DNA from: Candidatus Nitrotoga arctica
GTDB lineage: Bacteria > Pseudomonadota > Gammaproteobacteria > Burkholderiales > Gallionellaceae
Direction: 5' to 3'
DNA: 64,000 bases
Assembly (NCBI RefSeq): GCF_918378365.1
Contig: NZ_OU912926.1
Location: 2,294,001 to 2,358,000 of the forward strand
The position numbers were made by a program, and so were the translations under genes. A model generated the notes under the pieces. That model saw nothing but the letters and a program-made list of their open reading frames with translations. It made no database searches and was not told the DNA's origin. Of the stretch, positions 9,559 through 19,700 are shown piece by piece; the stretch's first letter is position 1; each line of letters begins with the position of its first letter.

Positions 9559-9999
9559 ATGGTTGAGGTTGGCACGAATAAGAACGGGACAGCACAAATG
9601 ATAGCGGCAAAAAATCTACGGGTACTGTTGTTGGACGACGACAAGTTTACACTCGAATTTGTTGGCGATATGCTGCTCGAACTAGGTGTTGCCGAAGTTA
9701 TTAGGGCGGAAAATGGTGAGCAGGGACTCGCTATGTTAGCCGGGCTATCATCACAGCCGGATATATTGATATGCGACCTCAGCATGCCTGAAATGGACGG
9801 CGTTGGTTTCCTGATGCATCTTGGTATGCAGGGTTACGTTGGCGACGTCATCCTAATCTCAGGAGCCCAACAACATCTGTTGTCCGGGATGGATATGTAT
9901 TCCAGCAAGCTGGGCTTGATTCCTTTGGGTACGCTGATAAAACCAATTGCACGCGATGAACTGGCAGCCGTTATTACCCGATTTTGCCAGGGCAAATAA
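9559..9999 (+). CDS. Stand-alone receiver-domain response regulator
   Basis: A 146-residue single-domain CheY-like protein. The acidic pocket reads LLLDDDKF (about 23-30), the phosphoacceptor Asp is in ICDLSMPEMDG (about 72-82), the switch Ser/Thr is in LISGA (about 99-103) and the conserved Lys is in LIKPI (about 127-131). There is no output domain. AAGGAG sits five bases before the ATG. No kinase gene adjoins it; its partner could be any of the several kinases nearby, including the hybrid kinase at 12314. Unusually, it is bracketed by two direct copies (A and B) of a dispersed repeat, as if it were a movable single-gene cassette. Confidence 0.9.
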   Translation: MVEVGTNKNGTAQMIAAKNLRVLLLDDDKFTLEFVGDMLLELGVAEVIRAENGEQGLAMLAGLSSQPDILICDLSMPEMDGVGFLMHLGMQGYVGDVILISGAQQHLLSGMDMYSSKLGLIPLGTLIKPIARDELAAVITRFCQGK

Positions 10000-10034
10000 A
10001 AAGTTGACTTTCTGCTCTTAGCAATATTGTTGAA

Positions 10035-10245
10035 GCTCTATGTAATTCGTAATGGTAACCCTTCGATAAGTGCAAAATGAATAACAAGAAATCGACAGCT
10101 ACAAATCTGTTCGTCTTGAGCTTGTCGAAGGATAAATGGATTGCTCGCTTGGCGCACATCCTTTGATAGGATCATGACGAACGGATTTACGTATTCTGCG
10201 AGAGATTGAAAGTTGACTACCTACTCTATGTTCACATAGAACCAA
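10035..10245 (+). repeat. Dispersed intergenic repeat, copy B (full length)
   Basis: The longest copy. It starts with a GCTC...TTCGTAATGGTAAC block also seen in copy C, then contains an imperfect inverted pair, CTGTTCGTCTTGAGCTTGTC (about 10106-10125) against ATCATGACGAACGG (about 10171-10184). The common tail follows: TTCTGCGAGAGATTGAAAGT, then a short terminal hairpin TCTATG/CATAGA. It begins 36 bases after the receiver gene stop. Confidence 0.75.
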
Positions 10246-10648
10246 GATAATTAATCAGACAGTCGTGTTTGCTTTATCCGAAACAAACACACTACAAATT
10301 CAATATTGACAATATTTCTGAATGATTCATGGGTGTCCGCAATTTGAATTTAAAATTGAATCTTTATGCTATTGGCGGATTTTATAAATCCAAGGTGATA
10401 CATAAACATGGACAAGATACTGCTTTTTCAAATCATGAAGTACGTGCTGTGGAATCCTCCTGGACGCATCTTCAATCGTTATGGTGGAAATGCCATTATC
10501 ACGCGCTGGCCATATACCTTCTCCTGCCAGTGCGCAACTTTTGTGCCAAAAATCCGACAGGCGCAAAGCTTGACGCGAAAGACAGCGTATTGAACTCGAC
10601 TATTATCAACCTGTGTTCGAATCTATTCGGTTGTATCCCATTTCAGCG
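10246..10648. other. Intergenic region; one weak 61-codon ORF
   Basis: About 400 bases before the PstS-like gene. The only item worth recording is an ORF at 10408-10593 (+) whose ATG follows AAGGTGAT at workable spacing. Its 61-residue product resembles no family I know, has no clear membrane or signal segment, and is more likely part of a long leader than a gene. Confidence 0.3.
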
Positions 10649-11119
10649 ATGAAAAAATTTTTCGGTATCAATATTTTTGCTTTATTTTGGCGAGCCTGTC
10701 CGCTTTACATGCTGGCGGCATTTCTGGTTACTGCAAATTCTTATGCCGACAATCAAGAACCCGCTATTGTTGTCATTTCATTCCCTTCAACCAGTGAAAA
10801 CACGATTTCCCGAAGCACGTTACGCGCTATCTTTGGCATGCGCCTGAGCAAGTGGCCAGCGGATGCACAGGTCAAGGTTTTCGTGATGAAGGATGATGCA
10901 CCTGAGCATGGCGCATTCAGCAAGAATATTCTGCAAGTATTCCCCCATCAATTGCGATTAGCGTGGGATCGGCAGGTATTTTCCGGGCAGGGCCAATATC
11001 CAGAGCAAGTCGCCTCTTCGCAAGAAATGCTATCTAAAATAGCATCAACCCCCGGGGCGGTTGGCTATATCAAAACAAGCGAGGTCACGAATAATGTGCG
11101 TATCCTTCAAATTCGCTAA
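10649..11119 (+). CDS. PstS-like periplasmic phosphate/anion-binding protein (short)
   Basis: A 156-residue exported protein. The N-terminus after ATG 10649 is a Sec signal peptide (MKKFFGIN, a hydrophobic core, then cleavage near ANSYA-DN). The mature part resembles one lobe of PstS-like substrate-binding proteins: SRSTLRAIFGMRLSKWPADAQVKVF and TPGAVGYI near the end are typical of this family. It is about half the length of true PstS. The following porin-like gene overlaps it by 26 bases and a hybrid sensor kinase comes next. This three-gene order suggests a periplasmic ligand sensor feeding the kinase rather than an ABC importer, since no permease or ATPase gene is present. The ligand is unknown. 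Confidence 0.75.
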   Translation: MKKFFGINIFALFWRACPLYMLAAFLVTANSYADNQEPAIVVISFPSTSENTISRSTLRAIFGMRLSKWPADAQVKVFVMKDDAPEHGAFSKNILQVFPHQLRLAWDRQVFSGQGQYPEQVASSQEMLSKIASTPGAVGYIKTSEVTNNVRILQIR

Positions 11120-12305
11120 AACTGTAGTTGAAAGATTTGTCCCGTGTGTTTTATTGCTTTGGACTACGTTTGCGCATGCCATAGATCTAATGGGTAGCGA
11201 GTTGCAGCTGCATGGGTTTCTCACTCAGGGCGTGGTGATCACCAGCGACAATAATTTCCTCGGTCAGAGTAATAAAAAAGCGAGTACAGACTTTAGAGAA
11301 ATAGGAGTGAATGCTTCCCTGCGGCCAACTTCCGATTTGCAGCTGTCCGCCGGCTTGCTTTCGCATAAGGCCGGGGCGACCGATAACGGCGAAGTGCGAC
11401 TGGATTACGGGCTAATCGACTGGACAGCATCGTCGAACGAGCAAGGCCGTAGCGGGATCCGCTTGGGGCGGCTGAAGAATAGCTTTGGACTGTATAACAA
11501 GACTCGCGATGTCGCTTTCACTCGTCCCAGTATCCTGTTGCCGCAATCCATTTATTTCGAGCGCACGCGCAACCTTACCATTGCAGGTGATGGAGCAGAG
11601 CTTTATATCGATCGCAATTATGAAGCTGGCAACCTGTTCGTGACTCTCGCCCTCGGCAAACCCCAGATTGGTAGTGAAGCGAGCAAGGTGGCCTTGGTTG
11701 GCTTGACCCCCAATGGTAGCTTTGAATCAAAACTGGTGCCGATTTTCCAGGTGATATACGAGGGGGACGGTGGCAAATATCGTCTTGGGTTTACCGCAGT
11801 GCACTTTGATGCGAGTTATAATCCTGGCGTGAGGGATGTACTGCAGGCAGGACAACTGAAGTATACGCCAAAAATTTTTTCTGCCCAATACAATGCCGAA
11901 AGCTGGAGTGTGACCAGTGAGTATGCCTTGCGTCCAGTTTCAACCCGGAATTTTGGTCCGAATTCTCCGGATGCCTTTAATGATGGACAAAGCTATTATG
12001 TTCAGGGCAGCTACCGGTTGGCTCCAAAATGGGAAGCACTGCTGCGGTACGATGTGACGTATATCGACAGAGGGGATCGTGATGGCAAGGCATTTGCTGC
12101 GGCGACGCACCTGCCGAGCTTTACTCGCTTTTCCAAAGACTGGACTGCAGGAGTGCGCTTCGATTTGACCCCCGAGTTCATGCTGCGTGCCGAGTACCAT
12201 CGCGTTGACGGCACAGGCTACTTGCCGGTTCAGGATAACCCTAACCCCCGGACTCTGGAGCGCCGCTGGGATATGTTCATGCTACTGGCTTCCTTCCGGT
12301 TTTAG
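11094..12305 (+). CDS. Outer-membrane porin-like beta-barrel protein
   Basis: A 403-residue protein when started at ATG 11094, which has GAGG nine bases upstream and lies inside the end of the preceding gene. A signal peptide ends near TTFAHA-ID. The mature chain has the alternating aromatic/polar pattern of an outer-membrane barrel and ends in an aromatic residue (LLASFRF), the usual C-terminal insertion signal. [21 protein letters not shown] and the repeated R-Y-D/E-Y strands resemble porins that accompany PstS-like proteins and sensor kinases. It may let the sensed solute into the periplasm. Assignment to a specific porin family is uncertain. Confidence 0.75.
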   Translation: MCVSFKFAKTVVERFVPCVLLLWTTFAHAIDLMGSELQLHGFLTQGVVITSDNNFLGQSNKKASTDFREIGVNASLRPTSDLQLSAGLLSHKAGATDNGEVRLDYGLIDWTASSNEQGRSGIRLGRLKNSFGLYNKTRDVAFTRPSILLPQSIYFERTRNLTIAGDGAELYIDRNYEAGNLFVTLALGKPQIGSEASKVALVGLTPNGSFESKLVPIFQVIYEGDGGKYRLGFTAVHFDASYNPGVRDVLQAGQLKYTPKIFSAQYNAESWSVTSEYALRPVSTRNFGPNSPDAFNDGQSYYVQGSYRLAPKWEALLRYDVTYIDRGDRDGKAFAAATHLPSFTRFSKDWTAGVRFDLTPEFMLRAEYHRVDGTGYLPVQDNPNPRTLERRWDMFMLLASFRF

Positions 12306-12313
12306 TGACTCTC

Positions 12314-15300
12314 ATGTCGGATAGCCGATCCTCTGGTTCAGGCCGTAGTACATTCAGGTTCTTGAGTCTGAAGTGGAAGGTGCTACTAACGCTGGGTGTG
12401 GTGATGATCTCGGTTAATGGCACACTTTCCTGGCTACATTTTCATGATTTGAAGGCACGCTTCGAGGAGCAACGTACCGCTTCGCGCGAGCGCCTGATTT
12501 CTGAAGCTATCGCTGTGCACACTGATTCTGCTCTGCGTTTACAAACGATGGCCAGCATGCTCGCAACGGTTGGCGCGGGAGGTGTATTCCAGTTGGAGCC
12601 GATATCTCGGCGGCTTCATGAGCACCTCGATAATTATTGGCCTGTCTTGCAGCTCGATCTAGACATCAATTCCATGAAGGTGTATTCCAGGACGGGAGTT
12701 GTTCTGGCCGCTTGGCATGCAGATGCACTCTCCGATATAGAGCAGAATGACCGTGTGCATGCCGTAATTTCGCAAGAGCGCGCCATGCATTGGACGCACT
12801 GTCGACAGACATGCACACAGTTTGCTGCAGCTCCAATCCTGTCGGCGGGCCAAGTGGTTGGAGTAGTTGTTTTGGGTAGTTCTCTGACAGCAGTGATTGT
12901 TTCCTTCAACCGTTTATCCGGGGCCGATCTTGGCGTGCTGGCCCCTGACGGCTTTATTATGGATAAAAACTCACTGCCCAACTTGGGTTTGCAGGTAGTC
13001 GCCCTGAGCGGCTCCGAACGTAATCTTCCGCTACTTCATCAACTAAGGGTTTTGCCACCGAAGCAAAGCAAAACAAATTGGCAATTGGTACCTTACCAGG
13101 ACAAGCAATTCGAATTGTCGTTTGTGACTATGGATGATGGCAGTGACGCATATTCCGGCGCCATGCTAGTGGTGATTGATAATTTGACTCAGTCCTTGGC
13201 CGAAATTCGCAAATCAGTGGCGAGCCGTTTACAAGCCGAGCTAGCGACATCATTAATCTCTTTACTATTACTAGCTTTTCTTGTGAATGCGCCCTTGCAG
13301 CGCATGACGCGGGCAGTACGGGCAATTCCTTTACTCGGTCGAAGTGCTTTTGCCGAGGCGCGTACAAAAATTGCCCCACGTGGCCGACGTTTTTTGGATG
13401 ACGAAATTGACAGCTTGGATGAGGCTGCGGTTGCCTTGTCCTTTCGGTTGGAAATGCTGGAGCAAGAAGTGGCAGCGCATGCTGAAGAGTTACAAGACAT
13501 GCTGCATCGTATTTCAATTGAGCGGGATTTTAATAAGAGCCTGCTCGATACCGCACAGGTCATCATTCTGACGCAATCAGCCAGTGGATCGATTCACAGT
13601 CTAAATCGTTATGGAGAGTTATTAATAGGTTGCAGTGAAGAAGAATTGTTGGGCAAGTCTTTTACTCAGGCAACTGTTCGTCCTGAAACGACTGAAACAG
13701 GAACGCAACAGGCATTGCAAGAACTCGCTACGGGAGGACATAGGCACATTCAGCGTGAATCGATTTTGATGAGCAAGCCAGGTGAAAAATACCAAATCAC
13801 CTGGAATCACTCGCGTCTTTCCGGCCAGTCAGGCGAGACGGCAATGATCCTGTCAGTCGGGATTGATCACACCGAACGCAAGCGTGCCGAGCAAGACTTG
13901 CTCAATTTAAATGCAAGTCTGGAAGTTCGGGTTGAGAAACGCACTTTCGAACTCGAACAAGCCAAGCAACAAGCAGAAACAGCCAACCAGGCCAAGAGCG
14001 AATTTCTTTCCAACATGAGCCACGAAATTCGCACTCCAATGAACAGCATCATTGGCATGGCACAGCTGGCGCGACGTACAGAACTTAATCCCAAGCAGCT
14101 TGATTATATTTCAAAGATTGATCATTCAGCGCAGCATCTCTTGCGCCTGATCAATGAAATGCTCGATTTTTCCAAAATAGAAGCGGGCAAAATCGAGCTG
14201 GATGTAATGGATTTTGAGCTAAGTACAATATTGGAGAACATCTCCAGCCAACTTGGCGAGAGCGCTTCAAGCAAATGCCTGAGACTTGTGTTTGACGTTG
14301 ACCCTGACTTATCCCATCCGCTCCGTGGAGACTCATTGCGGCTGTATCAGGTGTTACTTAATTACATCAGCAATGCCATCAAATTTACTGATCAGGGTGA
14401 AATAATCGTCCGTGCCCGAATTATCGAAAATCAAGCCCCCGGAACAGACAGTTTGATACGCTTCGAAGTGCAGGATAGCGGTATCGGCATAAGCGCAGAA
14501 CAAATCGCTCAACTTTTCCAACCATTTCATCAGGCCGACGCTTCAACCACCCGTAAATATGGCGGCACCGGACTGGGGCTGGCCATCAGCCGACAACTGG
14601 CCGAAATGATGGGCGGCGAAGTTGGAGTAGAGAGTCAGCCCGGCAAGGGTAGCACTTTCTGGTTTACTGCCCGGCTGGGCAGAGGCCTCAAGCCGGTTAC
14701 GGCGACTCAAACTATGCCATCGGTTGATCTGAGTATAATCCAAGGCTCATACATCCTGTTGGTTGAAGACAACCTCTTTAACCAGCAAGTAGCCAAAGAA
14801 TTGTTGGAAGAAGCGGGTGCAACCGTTGTCATCGCCAACAACGGAAAAGAAGCCCTTGATCTACTAGTTAAAAAACATTTTGACTGCGTCCTGATGGATA
14901 TGCAGATGCCCGTGATGGATGGCCTTGAAGCTACCCGTCAAATTCGGGCCAATCCTGAGCTCGTGACCACGCGCATAATTGCCATGACTGCCAATGCAGG
15001 ACGTGAAAATTGGACACGTTGTTTCGACGCCGGCATGGATGATTTCATCACTAAACCGATCGAGGTGCAGTTACTCCTTACGACACTTGCTAAATGGCTT
15101 GTGCAGCGATCCGATCGTGTTGTGGCCGTATCAACGACGACTTCATTTCTAGAGCCTGCAGCGATGGAAGCAGCTGAAGTAGGAGGTGCAGTCGACCCCA
15201 GCATCATCGATCTGTCAATACTGGCCAAAATATTGGGAAATCATCCAGATAAAATCCGCAAATATGTCATGATGTTTTTGGACTTGACTCGGGAAGCAAT

Positions 15301-15532
15301 AGTTGAGATCGAAACTGCGCTGGCACATGAAGACATGGCGACACTGAGCGCCCTGGGGCACCGCACCAAGTCATCCGCCAGAACTGTGGGGGCAATGGGT
15401 TTTGGCGAATTATGTCAGGCGTTAGAGCAGCTCAAGGGTGGCGAAGATACTGAACAAGCGCGGGACATTGTCGTGCAAATGCGAGCATTGCTGGCGCAGA
15501 TTTCGGAGAGTATCAATAAGTGGTTGGTATGA
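12314..15532 (+). CDS. Hybrid sensor histidine kinase (HisKA-HATPase-REC-Hpt)
   Basis: A 1072-residue BarA-like phosphorelay kinase. The ATG at 12314 was chosen; an in-frame GTG at 12305 overlaps the porin stop and is possible. Order of parts: membrane helix (about 15-37), periplasmic sensor region, second helix (about 308-325), linker, PAS (about 405-525), HisKA with the phosphoacceptor His in [14 protein letters not shown] (about 565), HATPase_c with a G-box ([10 protein letters not shown]), a receiver domain with Asp in [12 protein letters not shown] (about 865) and Lys in ITKPIE, and a C-terminal Hpt domain with His in GHRTKSSA (about 1015). All relay residues are present. With the PstS-like and porin genes upstream it forms a probable sensing operon; the final response regulator is not in the operon. 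Confidence 0.93.
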   Translation: MSDSRSSGSGRSTFRFLSLKWKVLLTLGVVMISVNGTLSWLHFHDLKARFEEQRTASRERLISEAIAVHTDSALRLQTMASMLATVGAGGVFQLEPISRRLHEHLDNYWPVLQLDLDINSMKVYSRTGVVLAAWHADALSDIEQNDRVHAVISQERAMHWTHCRQTCTQFAAAPILSAGQVVGVVVLGSSLTAVIVSFNRLSGADLGVLAPDGFIMDKNSLPNLGLQVVALSGSERNLPLLHQLRVLPPKQSKTNWQLVPYQDKQFELSFVTMDDGSDAYSGAMLVVIDNLTQSLAEIRKSVASRLQAELATSLISLLLLAFLVNAPLQRMTRAVRAIPLLGRSAFAEARTKIAPRGRRFLDDEIDSLDEAAVALSFRLEMLEQEVAAHAEELQDMLHRISIERDFNKSLLDTAQVIILTQSASGSIHSLNRYGELLIGCSEEELLGKSFTQATVRPETTETGTQQALQELATGGHRHIQRESILMSKPGEKYQITWNHSRLSGQSGETAMILSVGIDHTERKRAEQDLLNLNASLEVRVEKRTFELEQAKQQAETANQAKSEFLSNMSHEIRTPMNSIIGMAQLARRTELNPKQLDYISKIDHSAQHLLRLINEMLDFSKIEAGKIELDVMDFELSTILENISSQLGESASSKCLRLVFDVDPDLSHPLRGDSLRLYQVLLNYISNAIKFTDQGEIIVRARIIENQAPGTDSLIRFEVQDSGIGISAEQIAQLFQPFHQADASTTRKYGGTGLGLAISRQLAEMMGGEVGVESQPGKGSTFWFTARLGRGLKPVTATQTMPSVDLSIIQGSYILLVEDNLFNQQVAKELLEEAGATVVIANNGKEALDLLVKKHFDCVLMDMQMPVMDGLEATRQIRANPELVTTRIIAMTANAGRENWTRCFDAGMDDFITKPIEVQLLLTTLAKWLVQRSDRVVAVSTTTSFLEPAAMEAAEVGGAVDPSIIDLSILAKILGNHPDKIRKYVMMFLDLTREAIVEIETALAHEDMATLSALGHRTKSSARTVGAMGFGELCQALEQLKGGEDTEQARDIVVQMRALLAQISESINKWLV

Positions 15533-15839
15533 AATAACATTTAGTAATACTGATTCGATATGATTCTGCACTTGCCAAAGTAATGGTGCCGATTTTAATA
15601 ATCATGCGACTCAGGCTTACCGCAATATTCAGTACTTCGATCAGTCGAGATGCGAATCACTTTGCAAGTTAGCATTTGATCTGTATTACAAAATAGTTGC
15701 TGATTCATTTTAATTATTTACAATTTTTGGTTTTTTCTTGCAGCAATTAAAGCCAAGTTCAACACCACTTCTCAGATAATTGTTCTATGGTCGGGCACAC
15801 CCCATTCGACAGTTTATTGTAGCGAGGAAATTCATACAG
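15533..15839. other. Intergenic region, nothing recognised
   Basis: About 307 bases between the hybrid kinase and the diguanylate cyclase. A T-rich stretch lies near 15705-15740. I found no ORF with a ribosome-binding site, no clear terminator and no sigma-54 element; it presumably carries the cyclase promoter. Confidence 0.35.
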
Positions 15840-17483
15840 ATGGTATTGTTGAAAAGCATTAAAAGTAAAATTTTTGTTTTCGCCATCATAGCCACACTTA
15901 CCCCGTCGCTCGGCTTGGGGCTGCTGTCATTCCGTCAGAACGAAGCGCAGATCAGCGAAAATGTGACCCGTGAACTACGCGCCCTGGCAAGTCAGGCCAG
16001 TCGTGAGTTGGAGCTGTGGATCAATAAGCACATCCGCGCAGTTCGTGCATTATCCACATCCAATGCGGTCATCGACGGGCTGTCTGCGACTGCTCATCCA
16101 CGTGCAGGCAAGTCCAATAATACTCCGCAGGCCTTAACGCATTATCTGCGTTCTGTACAATCAAAACTTGACACAATATTGGAATTAACCGTGGTGGACG
16201 CTGCCGGACAAATTTTGGCCAGCAGCGCTGCGGCACCCTCCGCTGTAACTTTGCCGCAAAGTTGGCCAGAAAATGCGCTCACCGAAGGCGTTGTGCTCGT
16301 GCCACCCCACTGGGAAAAGCAGCGTGCCACCGCGACGCTTAGCGTTGCGGTTCCTGTATTGTCGTACGACAATGTGCTGATGGGAGCATTAGTGGCGGTG
16401 CTTGATCTTCGTACCGCACAACCTTATCTAAAAAGCTCAACGAAATCACCGCCGGGCGAGGTGTTATTGCTGGACCAAAACGGCAGAGAACTGCTTAGTA
16501 GCCGCGCTATTAGTACAACCAAGCTAATGTCACTGGATGCGGCGGTACTGCGGCAAATGCTGTCGCAACCGGGCGAATCCATGGTCTTTCAAGGGCTAAT
16601 GCATCGTGAAGTCATCGGGCTAGCAGATATACCTGCTGCGCTACCGGTCACGATAGTGGCAGAACAAGATCGTGCTGATGTCTACGCCACTTGGGTGGAT
16701 TTGCGCAATCTGTACCTGGCACTAGTGTGCATACTAGTTTTGGTAGTGACAGCGGTGGCTTTTCGGATGGGGCGTTCAATCGTCACGCCGCTGCAGCATT
16801 TAATCAATGCAGCCAATAGCATCGCTAGTGGGAATCTTGATGTGCGGCTGCCTGTGACACGAAATGATGAATTCGGCCATCTCACCCGCATATTTAACCA
16901 AATGGCGGACAAGCTGCGCCATAGCCATGCCGAAATAGTGGCCACAAATCAAGCTATGCAGCAACAGAATCAGCTACTTGAAAAGCTCTCAATTACCGAT
17001 GGTCTGACCGGGCTGTATAACCGCAGTAAACTCGATGCGATCCTGATAGATGAAATGGCCCGATTCAAGCGTAATCTACGGCCCTTTGCGGTGCTCATGA
17101 TGGATATTGATTACTTTAAGACGCTCAATGACAGCCACGGTCATATTGCAGGTGATGAAGTCATTACAGCTGTGGCCAATATACTTAGCCGGTCGATTCG
17201 TATCGTAGATTACGCTGCGCGCTATGGTGGCGATGAATTCATTATCATCATGGTTGAAACAACGGCAGATATGGCGCTCAAAACGGCAGAGCGCATCCGT
17301 TCTCAGGTTAATGACATGCGCTACAGCGCCAACGGTCAGTTAGTTTCCGTGACAGTGAGTATCGGTGTCGTACAGTGCCAGCAGTCCGACGACGTTACAC
17401 CGACAGCGGTGTTTTCCCGCGCCGACAGTGCACTCTATGAGGCAAAGCGCGCTGGCCGCAACCGGGCACACTATGCAGCTTAG
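15840..17483 (+). CDS. CACHE-HAMP-GGDEF diguanylate cyclase
   Basis: A 547-residue membrane sensor cyclase starting at ATG 15840 (GAGG about 12 bases upstream; an upstream in-frame ATG at 15780 adds a non-hydrophobic tail). A first helix (about 8-28) is followed by a large periplasmic region consistent with a double CACHE domain, a second helix (about 288-308), HAMP (about 308-360) and GGDEF (about 390-545). The active site is a full GGDEF in RYGGDEFIII (about 462). An RxxD I-site (RIVD) lies five residues upstream, so product inhibition is expected. It makes c-di-GMP from two GTP. Together with the SGDEF-EAL protein at the left edge it gives two opposed c-di-GMP enzymes near an exopolysaccharide locus. 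Confidence 0.93.
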   Translation: MVLLKSIKSKIFVFAIIATLTPSLGLGLLSFRQNEAQISENVTRELRALASQASRELELWINKHIRAVRALSTSNAVIDGLSATAHPRAGKSNNTPQALTHYLRSVQSKLDTILELTVVDAAGQILASSAAAPSAVTLPQSWPENALTEGVVLVPPHWEKQRATATLSVAVPVLSYDNVLMGALVAVLDLRTAQPYLKSSTKSPPGEVLLLDQNGRELLSSRAISTTKLMSLDAAVLRQMLSQPGESMVFQGLMHREVIGLADIPAALPVTIVAEQDRADVYATWVDLRNLYLALVCILVLVVTAVAFRMGRSIVTPLQHLINAANSIASGNLDVRLPVTRNDEFGHLTRIFNQMADKLRHSHAEIVATNQAMQQQNQLLEKLSITDGLTGLYNRSKLDAILIDEMARFKRNLRPFAVLMMDIDYFKTLNDSHGHIAGDEVITAVANILSRSIRIVDYAARYGGDEFIIIMVETTADMALKTAERIRSQVNDMRYSANGQLVSVTVSIGVVQCQQSDDVTPTAVFSRADSALYEAKRAGRNRAHYAA

Positions 17484-17769
17484 TGTAACGTGGCATTTAC
17501 AACTTAATGCAACTGTCGGCTCTGATGACTTTTTGCTTTTGGGAAATGTCGAAGACTTTCACGGTCCAGATAAAGGGCTTGATATCTTTAGTTGTATGAA
17601 CAATAAATTCATTAACGGCAACCTCAAGTTCTAACACGCTGATAGGTACCCCACAGCATAGCCGTTGCTCGCTATAGTATTGACCTACGTTAATATCCTA
17701 TCTAGATAGCCGCTTTACTATAACTACAAAATTATATTTAAAACGTATTATCCAATAGTTAATAAATAT

Positions 17770-18573
17770 ATGAACAACACTCAACTTCCAACTTTTTTCA
17801 TCTCGCATGGTGGTGGCCCTTGGTCATATATTGACGACATGAAAAAACAGTTTGCAAAAACTGCCCGGGAATTGAGTCAGCTTCCGGCAAGCCTCACCTG
17901 CAAACCGACAGCGATTTTAGTCATTACAGGTCATTGGGAGGAAAGCGAATTTACAGTATCAACTGCAGCCAGCCCTCCAATGAGGTATGACTACTCTGGC
18001 TTTCCTGAATATACCTACCGGATCAAGTACCCGGCACCAGGATCACCTGCGCTCGCAAGCCGCGTTCGCGAGCTGCTTGGTCAAGCGGGAATTAGTAGCA
18101 AGGAAGATCCACATCGAGGATTCGATCATGGAACCTTTGTTCCCTTGTTCCTGATGTACCCAGATGCAAGTATTCCAATAGTAATGCTTTCATTGAAGTC
18201 GGATTACGATCCCTTGGAGCATATCCGGGCTGGTGAAGCTTTAAAGCTCCTACGAGATGAAGGTATTCTAATCATCGGAAGTGGTCTTACTTACCACAAC
18301 ATGCGAGGATTCGGACAAGCCGATGCGACACCTGTGTCCGAACAATTCGAGCAGTATCTAAATGAAGCAATTTCCGAACCAAACCCTGTTAACCGCGCTG
18401 AAAAATTAATCAATTGGGAAACAGCACCGGCAGCTCGGCTGACTCATCCCCGGGAAGACCACCTCATTCCGTTAATGGTAGTAGTAGGTGCAGCTGGTAA
18501 TGATGTCGGGCGTCGTATTTTTGTAGATAAAGTATTTAATGTCGCTATGGCTTCATATCGGTTTGGTGACTGA
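17770..18573 (+). CDS. DODA-type class III extradiol ring-cleavage dioxygenase
   Basis: A 267-residue member of the LigB/DODA (YgiD) family, which cleaves catechol-type rings using a metal bound by histidines. Candidate metal ligands are His in ISHGGGP (about 13), TGHWEE (about 56), GFDHGTFVP (about 118) and TYHNMRG (about 176), with another in the C-terminal RLTHPREDHLIP segment. Length matches the family. The gene stands alone between a cyclase and the convergent arn operon, so context gives no pathway. E. coli YgiD opens 4,5-DOPA in vitro; the true substrate here is unknown. Confidence 0.88.
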   Translation: MNNTQLPTFFISHGGGPWSYIDDMKKQFAKTARELSQLPASLTCKPTAILVITGHWEESEFTVSTAASPPMRYDYSGFPEYTYRIKYPAPGSPALASRVRELLGQAGISSKEDPHRGFDHGTFVPLFLMYPDASIPIVMLSLKSDYDPLEHIRAGEALKLLRDEGILIIGSGLTYHNMRGFGQADATPVSEQFEQYLNEAISEPNPVNRAEKLINWETAPAARLTHPREDHLIPLMVVVGAAGNDVGRRIFVDKVFNVAMASYRFGD

Positions 18574-18685
18574 TGTGATGACGAAAAAGTCAAACCATAA
18601 CGCGTTTACACGCAATCACATCCAGCCCCACTTGTAAGCAGCCACTCAAATTCCAACCAAACTGAAAATATGGAGCCCACCGCGC

Positions 18686-19582
18686 CTATTTTCCCTGCAT
18701 GGACAGTGTCCCGCTACGTCCATCCACTGTCCCTATTACCAGCTCATTCCGTGGCAGAGTGCCTTTAAGATTTTTCAAATACTGACGCAATGAAACAAGC
18801 TCGTAGCTCTGCTCTTTCCAGCCTATGATGAGCTGTTCAAATACTGGCATCCACTTGCCGCCTTCCAGCTCGGCATGCAGTGTAAATACATGGCCCCTAG
18901 CTGGAGGACTTGCAGTCAGTCCCAGTAAGTGTTGCGCCACATTTTCCAGCGTGACCCCCTCTCGATTGATGATTTCATCCAACGTAGGCAAGGTGGTAGG
19001 CAATTGTGGGCAGGCAACAATCTCTGCATCCCAAGTGGGAATAAAGGGATGTGTACCCCGTGTGTCGGAGCTGTAATCAAAACCTAGTAGTTGCATCAGG
19101 CGTAGGGCATGCCGATTCATCTGCCAACCGGCGGCAGCATGCGCCTTAGGCGCTACGCCAAAAATTTCGATGAATCTATCCACGGCACGCTGCATCTCGC
19201 GCCTTGTCCACTCGGCATCTTTACCCGCGACAAAATCCTGCCAGCGGATATGGTCATAGCAATGAATACCGACTTCAAAACCTGCATCGCGTACTGAGCG
19301 TAATATCTGTGCACAGCTGCGTCCAATATCCGGCCCAGGCAATAAAGTGCCATACAGCAATGTCTTAAGGCCGTAGTGTTCCAGCACTGAGGTGCGCGAT
19401 ACCTTGCCTAAAAAACCGGGACGAAATACACGCCGGATAGCACGCCCTGTGTGGTCAGGGCCAAGAGTAAAAAAAAATGTGGCTTGCACATCATGTCGCT
19501 TCAGCGTTTCTACTAAACGCGGAACCCCCTCGCACGTGCCGCGATAGGTATCGACGTCAATTTTAAGAGCTAACTGGGGCAT
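18686..19582 (-). CDS. arnD: ArnD-type deformylase (polysaccharide deacetylase family)
   Basis: A 298-residue NodB-fold deacetylase. In the aminoarabinose pathway ArnD removes the formyl group from undecaprenyl-phosphate-L-Ara4FN. Visible features: KIDVDTYRG (catalytic Asp region, about 7-15), FFFTLGPDHTGRAIRRVFRPGF (about 36-57), GIHCYDHIRWQ (metal His region, about 101-111) and HAAAGWQMN (about 149-157). These match ArnD over full length. It is the last gene of the arn operon. The 118-base gap before it, after the formyltransferase, is where related clusters often carry the UDP-glucuronate decarboxylase, which is absent here. Confidence 0.92.
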   Translation of the reverse strand: MPQLALKIDVDTYRGTCEGVPRLVETLKRHDVQATFFFTLGPDHTGRAIRRVFRPGFLGKVSRTSVLEHYGLKTLLYGTLLPGPDIGRSCAQILRSVRDAGFEVGIHCYDHIRWQDFVAGKDAEWTRREMQRAVDRFIEIFGVAPKAHAAAGWQMNRHALRLMQLLGFDYSSDTRGTHPFIPTWDAEIVACPQLPTTLPTLDEIINREGVTLENVAQHLLGLTASPPARGHVFTLHAELEGGKWMPVFEQLIIGWKEQSYELVSLRQYLKNLKGTLPRNELVIGTVDGRSGTLSMQGK

Positions 19583-19700
19583 GAAAATTATATTTCCGTC
19601 TGTGCGGGGATGATGAATATTAAATTTGTACTAATTTCCATAACGGTCACAATCATTTCATCAGGGCGATTCGATTAATGACTCATAAATTCTTGGAAAA

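Noticed and set aside
10329..10652. 107-codon ORF before the PstS-like gene
   Set aside because: No domain, unusual composition, and it competes with another weak ORF (10408-10593) in a different frame; neither is convincing.
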